From Pseudomonadota bacterium (GTDB taxonomy: Bacteria > Desulfobacterota > Binatia > Binatales > Binataceae): DNA of 64,000 bases. The DNA is taken from the NCBI GenBank assembly GCA_021323675.1, contig JAJPKP010000027.1:124001-188000 (forward strand). The letters are read 5' to 3'. Below are positions 28,410 to 35,742 of this stretch, one piece after another. The position numbers and the translations under genes were made by a program. The notes below the pieces were generated by a model that had not been told where the DNA came from, did no database searches, and saw nothing but the letters and a program-made list of their open reading frames with translations. How positions within the stretch are numbered: position 1 is the stretch's first letter; each line of letters opens with the position of its first letter.

Positions 28410-28996
28410 TGAGCACCGCGTCGGCGATAAGCGGAAGGGGATTCGTTCAAACGATCCCCTTCCGCTCGCTTCTTGTGCCGCTCGATCTCGCGCAGATCGC
28501 GATGGCCTTTATTGTGCTGTACTTCGCGATGAACTGGCAGATGCTGTGGCTGAGATCGTTCACGATGCACACGGTTATCCGGGTGGGCAGCCTGCTCGGG
28601 ATGCATCTGCAGCCCGTCGGTCCCGACGTCTTGTATTACAAGGACAAGCTGCACAAGTTCACCCTTAACTGCACGTTCGTTCACATGTACCTGGCGACGA
28701 GCTGCATCCTGTGGAACCGCCGCCGCTCGCTTAGCCACAATCTGATCCGGCTATGCGCCTACGCCATCTTCATGTTCGTTCTGAACATCGTGCGCCTCGA
28801 GATCGTTTTTCTTCTGCCCGACGATCCGCAGGAATGGGCGCATACACTGGTGACGGGCGCGTGCGGACTGATTGTGTATCTGGCGGTCGTGTACCAGATT
28901 GAACATCCGTTCGCGTGGTTCCTGACGCACGGGCCGGAACCGTTTCGCCCGTATCATCCCGACAGTCTGCTGCACGTCGCGTTTCCCAGTCTCTGA
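28409..28996 (+). CDS. Exosortase/archaeosortase-like integral membrane protein (candidate dedicated sortase)
   Basis: 195 aa; its ATG overlaps the TGA of the SBBP gene (TGATG), so the two are translationally coupled. The first membrane helix is QIAMAFIVLYFAMNWQMLW. An outside loop follows with VGSLLGMHLQPVGPDVLYY and then FTLNCTFVHMYLATSC. In exosortases this stretch reads as a helix with a late L-G, a G in the loop, and then a strand entering the active-site Cys; here Cys88. Next helix ends NIVRLEIV with Arg129, and EWAHTLVTG supplies His145. The Cys-Arg distance of 41 and the N-x-x-R and following His are those of the transpeptidase family EpsH/ArtA. The usual Cys-Ser-Gly or Cys-Thr-Gly is Cys-Thr-Phe here, so this is a divergent member. 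It lacks the extra domains of EpsH-type exosortases. Could be something else, but the order of features is hard to explain otherwise. Confidence 0.65.
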   Translation: MSTASAISGRGFVQTIPFRSLLVPLDLAQIAMAFIVLYFAMNWQMLWLRSFTMHTVIRVGSLLGMHLQPVGPDVLYYKDKLHKFTLNCTFVHMYLATSCILWNRRRSLSHNLIRLCAYAIFMFVLNIVRLEIVFLLPDDPQEWAHTLVTGACGLIVYLAVVYQIEHPFAWFLTHGPEPFRPYHPDSLLHVAFPSL

Positions 28997-29111
28997 GGCG
29001 CTTCGGCCTTCTCTCGAATCTCCTGCGGGCGGGCGCCGTCCTTCTATTCGCGGTTGCGCTGTTTTGCCAGACTGACGGCTTCTTCTGTCTGAAGGAGAAC
29101 CGAAACACCCA

Positions 29112-30581
29112 ATGCTAACCAGGTTGAGGGCGTGCCGTACGGTCGCCGCGGCGTTGATGGCGATCGGACTGGCGGGATGCGCCACGAACCCCGCCACCGG
29201 CAAAGTTGTTCCAGTCGGGATGACCGGCAGTGCGGCCGAAAAGCAGGCCGGCCGCGAGCAGCATCCCGAGGTCCTCGAAGCGTTCGGCGGCTCCTACGAC
29301 AACCCTGCCCTGCAGTCGTACGTAAACGAAGTCGGCCAGAGGGTCGCAGCTCAAAGCGAGCGCAAGGGAATTGCCTACACCTTCACCGTGCTTGACACTC
29401 CGATCGTCAACGCGCTGGCGATTCCCGGCGGGTACATCTATGTCACCCGCGGCCTGCTCGCGCTCGTCAATGACGAATCAGAGCTGGCCGGCGTGCTGGG
29501 ACATGAAGTCGGACACGTAGCCGCGATGCATCACGCGCAGGCGCGGGCGCGGCAAACGCTGGGAGCGGTAGGGATGGCGGCGGGATCGATCGCGATGGGA
29601 CGAACGCCGCTCACCCGGGTCACGCAGGTCGCCGCCGTCGGCTACCTGCAGGCGTTCTCGCGCGAGGATGAGTACGAAGCGGACGCACTCGGCATCCGCT
29701 ACGCCGCCCGCGCCGGCTACGATCCTCGTTCGATGGCGACATTTTTGGCGTCGTTGCGCGAATACACGCGGCTGGAAGCGATCGAAGATGGGCGTTCGCC
29801 GGACTCGACCGACGAATTCGACTACATGGCGACGCATCCCACCGCGATCGACCGTTTTCAACGCGCTCTCGAAGAAGCCTCGAATCAAATTCCCGCCCAG
29901 CCGATCGTCGGCCGCAGGCCTTATTTCGCGAAGATCGACGGATTACTCTACGGCGATTCTCCCGCGCAGGGATTCGTCCGCGGCCGCGCCTTCGAGCATC
30001 CGATTCTGCGCGTAAGGTTCGAGGTTCCGCCCGGCTTTACCCTGTTCGACACGGCCGAGCGCGTATTTGCGGTCGGCCCTTCGAAATCGCTCATAGTATT
30101 CGACGCAACCGCCGAGAAGACGGGGATGGCGATGACCGAATATCTGAAGCAGGTCTGGGCCAGGGGCGTCGTTCTGATGGAAGTGAGGAAGGGGCAGGTT
30201 GGCGGTCTCGAAGCGGCCACCGGAACCACGATGGTTTCGACGCCGCGCGGACCGATGAATATCCGGCTGGTCGCAATCCGCACCGACGCCGAACATATAT
30301 ACCGCTTCCGTTTCGAGTCGCCTCCCAGCATCACCGCCCAGCTCACTCCCATGTTCGCGCAGACGACGGCGAGCTTCCGGGTTCTGACGGCGGAACAGGC
30401 GGCCGCGCTTAAGCCATGGAAAATCAGGGTGGTGATGGTCGGGAGCGGCGATACTGTGGGAGGACTCGCGCGCAGGCTGCCGTTTCAAACATACAAGCTC
30501 GAGCGCTTTCGCGTCCTGAACGGCCTGACTCCGGAAAGTAAAATCACCCCTGGTCAACAGCTCAAGACGATTGTCGAGTAG
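29112..30581 (+). CDS. M48-family metalloprotease lipoprotein with C-terminal LysM-like domain
   Basis: 489 aa. Lipoprotein signal ends at IGLAGCATNPATGK. The protease domain has GYIYVTRGLLALVNDESELA, the zinc motif HEVGHVAAMHHAQ and the third ligand EDEYEADALGIRYAARAGYD. This is the BepA/YcaL/LoiP arrangement of periplasmic M48 enzymes that survey outer-membrane proteins. Unlike BepA, it has no TPR tail. Instead the last 50 residues (VMVGSGDTVGGLARRLPF, then LNGLTPESKITPGQQLK) resemble a LysM-type murein-binding repeat. It begins 115 bases after the exosortase-like gene, so it may be read from the same promoter, but a link is not shown. Confidence 0.9.
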   Translation: MLTRLRACRTVAAALMAIGLAGCATNPATGKVVPVGMTGSAAEKQAGREQHPEVLEAFGGSYDNPALQSYVNEVGQRVAAQSERKGIAYTFTVLDTPIVNALAIPGGYIYVTRGLLALVNDESELAGVLGHEVGHVAAMHHAQARARQTLGAVGMAAGSIAMGRTPLTRVTQVAAVGYLQAFSREDEYEADALGIRYAARAGYDPRSMATFLASLREYTRLEAIEDGRSPDSTDEFDYMATHPTAIDRFQRALEEASNQIPAQPIVGRRPYFAKIDGLLYGDSPAQGFVRGRAFEHPILRVRFEVPPGFTLFDTAERVFAVGPSKSLIVFDATAEKTGMAMTEYLKQVWARGVVLMEVRKGQVGGLEAATGTTMVSTPRGPMNIRLVAIRTDAEHIYRFRFESPPSITAQLTPMFAQTTASFRVLTAEQAAALKPWKIRVVMVGSGDTVGGLARRLPFQTYKLERFRVLNGLTPESKITPGQQLKTIVE

Positions 30582-30624
30582 CTGCGCGGTGCGGGTGGTT
30601 TCGCCCGCGCGGGGTCCGCGGCGA

Positions 30625-31407
30625 TCACGGAGAGGCCGGCGATGAACCCGCGAACAGCCGGCGGACATCGTGCTCGAGCCGCTCGGTAAGAGCGCGACGG
30701 CCCATCCGCGCGAGTTCGTCGGGCTCGATCGGCGATCCGATCGAAATCGTCATCGAGCGGCCGGGATGCCCGATTCTGGCCCTGGGCGGAAGTATGTCGC
30801 CTCCGCCGTTCACGGCGATCGGCACGCAGGGCAGCCCGGCTCGAATCGCCAGCCACGCGGCGCCCGGGCGGAAACGATGCACGGCTCCATCGACGAACCT
30901 GTGCCCTTCCGGGAAAACCACGATGGAGAAGCCGAGACGGCCGGCGACCAGGGCGCGGCGAATCGCGCGGCCATTCTCAAGATTGATGAGTATGTGGCGG
31001 GAGCGGCGGACGGCAAACCCGAAAAATGGAATCCTTGAAACCTGCAGCTTCGCTACGAAGCGCAGTTGATAGGGCAGCGAAGCCGCCAGCGCGATTATGT
31101 CCATCACGCTCTGATGATTCGCGACAAATACGTACTGCGTGCCGGGCTGCAGATGATGCAGGCCGGTCAGCCGCACGCGTGTGGCGGTCGTGCGCAGGAT
31201 AAACCGCGCGCCGAAGATGCCCAGCCGGTTCGCCGCGCGTCCCTCGTCGATATTGGCGATCAAGGCGCCGACCGGCGACATCACGATCGCGAAGGTCGCG
31301 CACACGATCGTCGCGCCGAGCCCCCACAATCGATAAAGAATCCGCTTCGCTATCGGGGGGCCAAGCCTGCCCGACCGCGCATTCGTGTCTTCGCGGATTT
31401 CACTCAT
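30625..31407 (-). CDS. 1-acyl-sn-glycerol-3-phosphate acyltransferase (PlsC family)
   Basis: 260 aa. N-terminal membrane segment (LWGLGATIVCATFAIVMSPV), acyltransferase motif I VANHQSVMDI (H-x-x-x-x-D), motif II around RIPFFGFAVRRSRHI, motif III VVFPEGHRF and motif IV GLPCVPIAVNG. The usual E-G-T-R of motif III is E-G-H-R here. Transfers an acyl chain to lysophosphatidic acid at the inner membrane face. A Walker motif or other fusion is absent. Convergent with the M48 gene (43-base gap) and divergent from the Met/His-rich protein gene. Confidence 0.88.
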   Translation of the reverse strand: MSEIREDTNARSGRLGPPIAKRILYRLWGLGATIVCATFAIVMSPVGALIANIDEGRAANRLGIFGARFILRTTATRVRLTGLHHLQPGTQYVFVANHQSVMDIIALAASLPYQLRFVAKLQVSRIPFFGFAVRRSRHILINLENGRAIRRALVAGRLGFSIVVFPEGHRFVDGAVHRFRPGAAWLAIRAGLPCVPIAVNGGGDILPPRARIGHPGRSMTISIGSPIEPDELARMGRRALTERLEHDVRRLFAGSSPASP

Positions 31408-31598
31408 CCATTGATGGCGCTGCGGGCGCCGGGCCTGCCAGTGTACTGGCGCGAAACGCGATCGGGTAGCGCCGCTCGAACCAAGGGCAGCCCTGGTAAC
31501 CGGTTTTCGATTGCTTTCGTCTTATCGTAATGGCCGAGGTCAACGGTATTCGGCTTTTGGCATAACGATTTCTCGGGCTTAGACTTGGTGGCGGGGCA

Positions 31599-32339
31599 AT
31601 GAAGAACGCAAGAATGGTCCTGGCAGGAGTGGCCGGGGCGATCCTGGCGATCGTCTCAGCCGGTGTCGCGCACGCAACCGGAATGTCCGGGATGGACATG
31701 GGTTCTGGCGCGGGCATGGAGGCGTCGATGGGCGATATGGAGATGCACGACTCGCACATTGCCCACGGCAAGAACATGGCGATGCACATGCGATGGACCG
31801 AGCTTGCGCCGCCGAGCGCCGCCGACCAGGCGCGCGCGGACGAACTGGTCGCGACTCTTCGCACCGCGCTCGCGCGCTACAAGGACTACCGCGCCGCCGA
31901 GGCTGACGGCTACAAGCCGTTCCATCCGGAATTCACGCACAATCCAATCGTCCATTTCACGAAGTGGTCCTACGCGCTCAAGGCTCAATTTGTATTCAAT
32001 CCGGCCGAGCCGACCTCGCTTCTCTATCGGCGCACGCCGAACGGCGGTTACGAGCTGATCGGGGCGATGTACACGGCGCCGAAACGATGGAGCGAGGACA
32101 AGCTTGACCAGCGGGTGCCGCTCAGCATCGCGCGATGGCACAAGCACGTGAACCTGTGCTTTCCGAAAAAAGGAGCCGATCCATCCACGGTTGACTGGAC
32201 CAAATTCGGACCCGACGGTTCGATCGCCACGGAGCAGGAGTGCGACGCGGCGGGCGGACGGTTCTATCCTTCTTTGTTCGGATGGATGGTTCACGTGTAT
32301 CCGTGGGAAACCGACCCGCAGGAGGTTTGGGCGCGTTAG
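31599..32339 (+). CDS. Secreted Met/His-rich protein of unknown function, putative copper handling
   Basis: 246 aa with a signal peptide (MVLAGVAGAILAIVSAGVAHA). The mature N-terminus is a Met/His run of about 40 residues (GMSGMDMGSGAGMEASMGD, then MEMHDSHIAHGKNMAMHM) of the kind that binds Cu(I). The globular domain has YKDYRAAEADGYKPFHPEF, NPIVHFTKWSYALKAQF, RWHKHVNLCFPKKGADP and FPSLFGW-type (FYPSLFGWMVHVYPWE) motifs. Conserved-looking His and Trp residues suggest metal or heme contact, but I do not recognise the family. Six bases separate it from a NatA-like ATPase gene, so the three genes 31599-34137 look like one operon. Confidence 0.7.
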   Translation: MKNARMVLAGVAGAILAIVSAGVAHATGMSGMDMGSGAGMEASMGDMEMHDSHIAHGKNMAMHMRWTELAPPSAADQARADELVATLRTALARYKDYRAAEADGYKPFHPEFTHNPIVHFTKWSYALKAQFVFNPAEPTSLLYRRTPNGGYELIGAMYTAPKRWSEDKLDQRVPLSIARWHKHVNLCFPKKGADPSTVDWTKFGPDGSIATEQECDAAGGRFYPSLFGWMVHVYPWETDPQEVWAR

Positions 32340-32345
32340 CCTCGG

Positions 32346-33251
32346 ATGGGTGCGACCCTTGAACTGGACCGCGTCAGCAAGTCCTTTGACGGCGTGTGCG
32401 CCGTCGATGAGCTGTCATTCTCCATAGCTCCCGGCACGATTTTCGGCCTGCTCGGCCCGAACGGGGCGGGCAAAAGCAGCGCAATCCGGATGATGATCGG
32501 AATTCTCGCGCCCGATTCCGGAAGCGTGCGCGCGTTCGGCGTCCCGATAAGCCGCTCCATCACCAGGCGCATCGGTTATCTGCCCGAGGAACGCGGGCTA
32601 TACCGGACGATGACGGTGAGCGAGAACCTGGCCTTTATCGGCGAACTGGCCGGCGTGTCGGTGCGCGACGCGCGCGGGCGCGGCCTCGAGTGGTCGAGAC
32701 GGCTTGGGCTTGAAGGATGCTTCGACCGCAAGGTCGAAGAGCTGTCCAAGGGCATGCAGCAGAAGGTCCAGTTGATCGCCGCGCTGATTCACGACCCCGA
32801 GCTGGTGATCATGGACGAGCCCTTCGCCGGGCTCGATCCGGTGAATGTCAACGAACTGCGGGATGTTCTCACCGGGCTCAGAAGCAGGGGCCGAACGCTG
32901 CTCCTTTCGACGCATCGCATGGATCAGGCGGAACGGCTGTGCGATGAGATCTGCCTGATTCATCGCGGACGGTCGGTGCTGCGCGGCTCGCTTCGGGAAG
33001 CCAAGGAATCGTGCGCGACGCGTTCGATCAGGATCGAGCTGGACCGCGCGGCGGCGTTTCTGGCTTCGAGTCCGATGGTCGAGACCTTTCGCGACCTCGG
33101 AAACAGCGCCGACATAACGATCCGATCCGGCGCTGACTCTCAGGACCTGCTGCGCGAAGCGATGGAACGGGCGCGCGTGTTGCGCTTCGAGGTGCGGGAG
33201 CCTTCGCTCGAAGACGTTTTCATAACCACCGTCGGAAATCGCAATGTCTAA
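32346..33251 (+). CDS. ABC transporter ATP-binding protein (NatA/ABC-2 type)
   Basis: 301 aa. Walker A GLLGPNGAGKSSAIRMMIGI, signature LSKGMQQKVQLIAALIHDPE, Walker B LVIMDEPFAGLDPVN and switch His in LLLSTHRMDQAERLC. RIGYLPEERGLYRTMTVSEN with its E-E-R-G-L-Y is typical of the NatA/YhaQ subfamily. The C-terminal 70 residues form the usual regulatory extension. It energises the permease whose start it overlaps by eight bases. Substrate unknown; Na+ or a metal-related cargo has been proposed for relatives. Confidence 0.93.
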   Translation: MGATLELDRVSKSFDGVCAVDELSFSIAPGTIFGLLGPNGAGKSSAIRMMIGILAPDSGSVRAFGVPISRSITRRIGYLPEERGLYRTMTVSENLAFIGELAGVSVRDARGRGLEWSRRLGLEGCFDRKVEELSKGMQQKVQLIAALIHDPELVIMDEPFAGLDPVNVNELRDVLTGLRSRGRTLLLSTHRMDQAERLCDEICLIHRGRSVLRGSLREAKESCATRSIRIELDRAAAFLASSPMVETFRDLGNSADITIRSGADSQDLLREAMERARVLRFEVREPSLEDVFITTVGNRNV

Positions 33252-34137
33252 GGCGTCGCTCAGGCGAATCGCGATCATCATCAAGCGAGAGTACCTGCAG
33301 CGCGTGTTCACCCGATCGTTCGCCGGCTCGACGCTGCTCATCCCGGTGCTGCTGGTCGGGATGGTCGCGGTTCCGGCGTACCTGATCGGGGTGCGGCCGA
33401 AGCCGGCTGCCCCGGGCGTCCTGGAGCACGCGGCGACGATCGGCGGCGCCGTCGCGGCGGGAATTCTGCTCTATATTCTTTTCGTTTCGCTCTTTTCCTG
33501 GGGGGCGATCGTGATGCGAGCGGTGCTGGACGAAAAGCAATCGCGCGTCCTCGAAATTCTGCTTTGTTTCGCTTCTCCCAACGAATTGATGGCGGGAAAA
33601 ATTCTGGGTATCGGCGCATTGGCGCTGACGCAGGTGATGGTGTGGATTGCGATGGCGGGAGCGTTTGTCGCCACCAGCGCGCTTTTGCGCGGCGTTCTCG
33701 TGGCGCTGCATCTCGGCTCCGCCGCCCTGGCCTATTTCATCGTGTTCGACGTGCTTGGCTATCTCTTGTACAGCGCGATGTTCTGCGCGATCGGGGCCGC
33801 GTTCAATTCGGTCGATGAAGCGCAGCAGTGGACCCTGATCCTGGTTCTTCCGCTGATCGCGACCGGGATGCTCCTTACGACCGTGCTTACGCGGCCCGAC
33901 TCGCCCGCATCGGTTACGTTCTCGATCGTTCCGTTCACGTCGCCTGCCCTGATGTACGCGCGCGTGATGATCGGTCATCCGCCGGTCTGGCAAGTGGCGT
34001 TTTCGTTCGCCGCGCTGATCGCCGCCATCGTCATCGCAATCCGAATCTGCGCGCGAATCTATCGCGTTGGTATATTGATGTATGGGCGGCGTCCGGGCGC
34101 GAGGGAGATTCTGCGCTGGATGCGCTACGCTTCGTGA
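33244..34137 (+). CDS. ABC-2 type permease (NatB-like)
   Basis: 297 aa. Starts with the positively charged RIAIIIKREYLQRVFTRSFA typical of NatB-like permeases, then six hydrophobic segments (STLLIPVLLVGMVAVPAYLI, IGGAVAAGILLYILFVSLFS, ALALTQVMVWIAMAGAFVAT and others). It contains the ABC-2 motif VLDEKQSRVLEILLCFASPN-ELMAGKILG, where the helix EKQSRVLEIL is the coupling region. Overlaps the ATPase gene by eight bases and the convergent GNAT gene by 13 bases. The large extracytoplasmic domain of classic NatB is missing, making this a short version. Confidence 0.9.
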   Translation: MSKASLRRIAIIIKREYLQRVFTRSFAGSTLLIPVLLVGMVAVPAYLIGVRPKPAAPGVLEHAATIGGAVAAGILLYILFVSLFSWGAIVMRAVLDEKQSRVLEILLCFASPNELMAGKILGIGALALTQVMVWIAMAGAFVATSALLRGVLVALHLGSAALAYFIVFDVLGYLLYSAMFCAIGAAFNSVDEAQQWTLILVLPLIATGMLLTTVLTRPDSPASVTFSIVPFTSPALMYARVMIGHPPVWQVAFSFAALIAAIVIAIRICARIYRVGILMYGRRPGAREILRWMRYAS

Positions 34138-34667
34138 GCGCGCAGGTATTCGTCGCGGGAGAGCCGGTACAGGACGTGCGGCAAACCGGCGTGGATGGTA
34201 TCGCGAACGTAACGAAACCCGCATTTCTCCATCACACGCCGCGATCCCGTATTGCTCGGAAGCGCCATCGCGATGACCTCGGTCAGGCCCGCCTTCTCGA
34301 AGCCAAATCGCAGCACCGCCTCGCTCATCTCGGTCGCATAGCCGGCGCGCCAGAACTCCGGGCGAATTGCGTACATCAGCTCAGTATCCGCCGCTACCTG
34401 CGATGCCGGACGCCTGAGTCCCGCATACCCGACGAATTCGCCGTCCCGTAGATGAAACATCCACACGCCGAAACCGTTTTCGTCCCAATGCCGAACCCAT
34501 TCGCGAAGCGATCGCCGCGTATGGGCGGGCGAGAACGGAAGCCGGTCGGCGGAAAGGGTTGCGGTCGCGCGGGGGTCGGAATGAATAGCGCGCAGCCGTT
34601 GGAAATCCGAGGGGGCAATGGCTCTGCCGAGCAGGCGCTCGGTGTTCAAGGTGGATGCGTCCGCCAT
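34125..34667 (-). CDS. GNAT acetyltransferase (RimJ/RimL type)
   Basis: 180 aa from the ATG at 34667; an in-frame GTG at 34706 would add 13 mostly basic residues. N-terminal LNTERLLGRAIAPSDFQRLRAIHSDP is the usual start of ribosomal-protein-alanine acetyltransferase-like proteins. GYAGLRRP, ELMYAIRPEFWRAGYATEMS (acetyl-CoA loop with R-x-x-G-Y-A-T) and IAMALPSNTGSRRVMEKCGF follow as motifs A and B. Acceptor unknown. Its 3' end overlaps the ABC permease gene tail to tail. Confidence 0.87.
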   Translation of the reverse strand: MADASTLNTERLLGRAIAPSDFQRLRAIHSDPRATATLSADRLPFSPAHTRRSLREWVRHWDENGFGVWMFHLRDGEFVGYAGLRRPASQVAADTELMYAIRPEFWRAGYATEMSEAVLRFGFEKAGLTEVIAMALPSNTGSRRVMEKCGFRYVRDTIHAGLPHVLYRLSRDEYLRAHEA

Positions 34668-34773
34668 CGACTGCGATTTTACAGGTTTTTTCGCGCTTCG
34701 CTTCACTTCCTTGCGAAACGTTGCTATTTACACTTCCGATTGCGAATGCGCGGGGAGTTGGCCGAGCCCTCAA

Positions 34774-34821
34774 CTTAAGTTTGCCTCATCAGTAGCGTCT
34801 CAAGTATAAGATTGACTTCAG
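34774..34821 (+). promoter_or_regulatory. Promoter of sdhCAB, twin of the mdh promoter
   Basis: CTTAAG (34774-34779), TTGCCT as -35 (34781-34786), 18-base spacer, TATAAG as -10 (34805-34810), and GACTTCAG at 34814-34821 around the expected start. A near-identical arrangement, with the same blocks at the same spacing, lies upstream of mdh at 38571-38618. Conservation extends beyond the two hexamers (CATNNG after the -35 and GACTTCAG after the -10), so an activator or shared leader function is likely. Confidence 0.75.
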
Positions 34822-34877
34822 AAGGGCACTGCGGCAGAGAAGCCGCAAGCTGCGCATTTGCGGGCGGGCAGATGGTC

Positions 34878-34895
34878 GCGGCGGGCAACCGCCGC
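34878..34895 (+). other. Hairpin in the sdhC leader
   Basis: Within the roughly 160-base leader between the promoter and sdhC, GCGGCGG pairs with CCGCCGC around a GCAA tetraloop. A second, smaller stem (GCGGC / GCCGC) lies around 34832-34847. The leader also holds other GC-rich self-complementary stretches. I cannot name a riboswitch class from it. Confidence 0.4.
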
Positions 34896-34980
34896 CAGGG
34901 GTGGCGCCCCGGACCCGGCAGCGTTGGCAATTGAGCTTGGCCCGTGTAGCGGGCAGATCGAAGAAGGCAGGAATCCTTAG

Positions 34981-35742
34981 ATGGAAGCGTCGAGTGCGGC
35001 AACGAGCTCCGTACAGCGAACGGCCCAGGCGGCGGAGAGGCACGTTATCCCCGTGACCAATCCGCTGGCGGTATTTTGGGCCACCGCGATCGGAAAAAAG
35101 GTCGTAATGGCGATAACCGGCGTGATCATGATCGGCTTCGTGATCCTGCACATGCTGGGCAACCTCAAGATTTTCGCCGGGCCTGATCAGATTAACGCCT
35201 ATTCGCGGTTCCTCCGCACTGTCGGCGAGCCCGAGCTCGGCTACGGCGATGCGCTCTGGATTGTGCGAATCGTGCTGCTTACCGCGGTCACGCTCCATAT
35301 CATCGCGGCCGTGCAGCTCAGCCGGATGAGTTGGGCGGCGCGTCCGACCCAGTACTACGATCACCGGAACGTCGAGACCACGTTTGCGGCGCGGACGATG
35401 AGATGGGGCGGGCTGCTGCTCGCAATCTTCATCGTCTTTCATATCCTTCATTTCACGCTCGGCGCGGTGGGCTTTGCGCCGGGTCAGTACGAGGATCTGC
35501 ACGTATACCAGAACGTGGTGGCGGGATTTTCGGTCTGGCCGGTGGCGGTCTTCTACATCATCGCGATGGCCGCGCTATGCCTGCATCTGGACCACGGCAT
35601 CTGGAGCTTTATCCAAACTCTGGGCTGGAGCACGGCGCGCAACGAGGCGAAGCTCAAGGTCATTTCGCGAATCATCGCAATCGTAATTTTCGCGGGATTC
35701 ATTTCGGTTCCGCTCGCAGTGATGACGGGGCTGGTGCACTGA
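34981..35742 (+). CDS. sdhC: Succinate dehydrogenase cytochrome b subunit (type B, single anchor)
   Basis: 253 aa. Five membrane segments: [79 protein letters not shown] and [20 protein letters not shown]. Histidines at [27 protein letters not shown] and CLHLDHG are candidate ligands for two b hemes. A single five-helix anchor without SdhD is the type B complex II of Bacillus, Wolinella and deltaproteobacteria. The fused N-terminal 30 residues are poorly conserved. TGATG overlap with sdhA couples translation. Confidence 0.92.
   Translation: MEASSAATSSVQRTAQAAERHVIPVTNPLAVFWATAIGKKVVMAITGVIMIGFVILHMLGNLKIFAGPDQINAYSRFLRTVGEPELGYGDALWIVRIVLLTAVTLHIIAAVQLSRMSWAARPTQYYDHRNVETTFAARTMRWGGLLLAIFIVFHILHFTLGAVGFAPGQYEDLHVYQNVVAGFSVWPVAVFYIIAMAALCLHLDHGIWSFIQTLGWSTARNEAKLKVISRIIAIVIFAGFISVPLAVMTGLVH

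Noticed and set aside
28409-28996. Rhomboid, CAAX or prepilin-type protease as the identity of the small membrane protein
   Set aside because: No G-x-S-x, no E-E-x-x-x-R and no paired Asp in membrane helices; the Cys, Arg, His order fits exosortase-type enzymes best.
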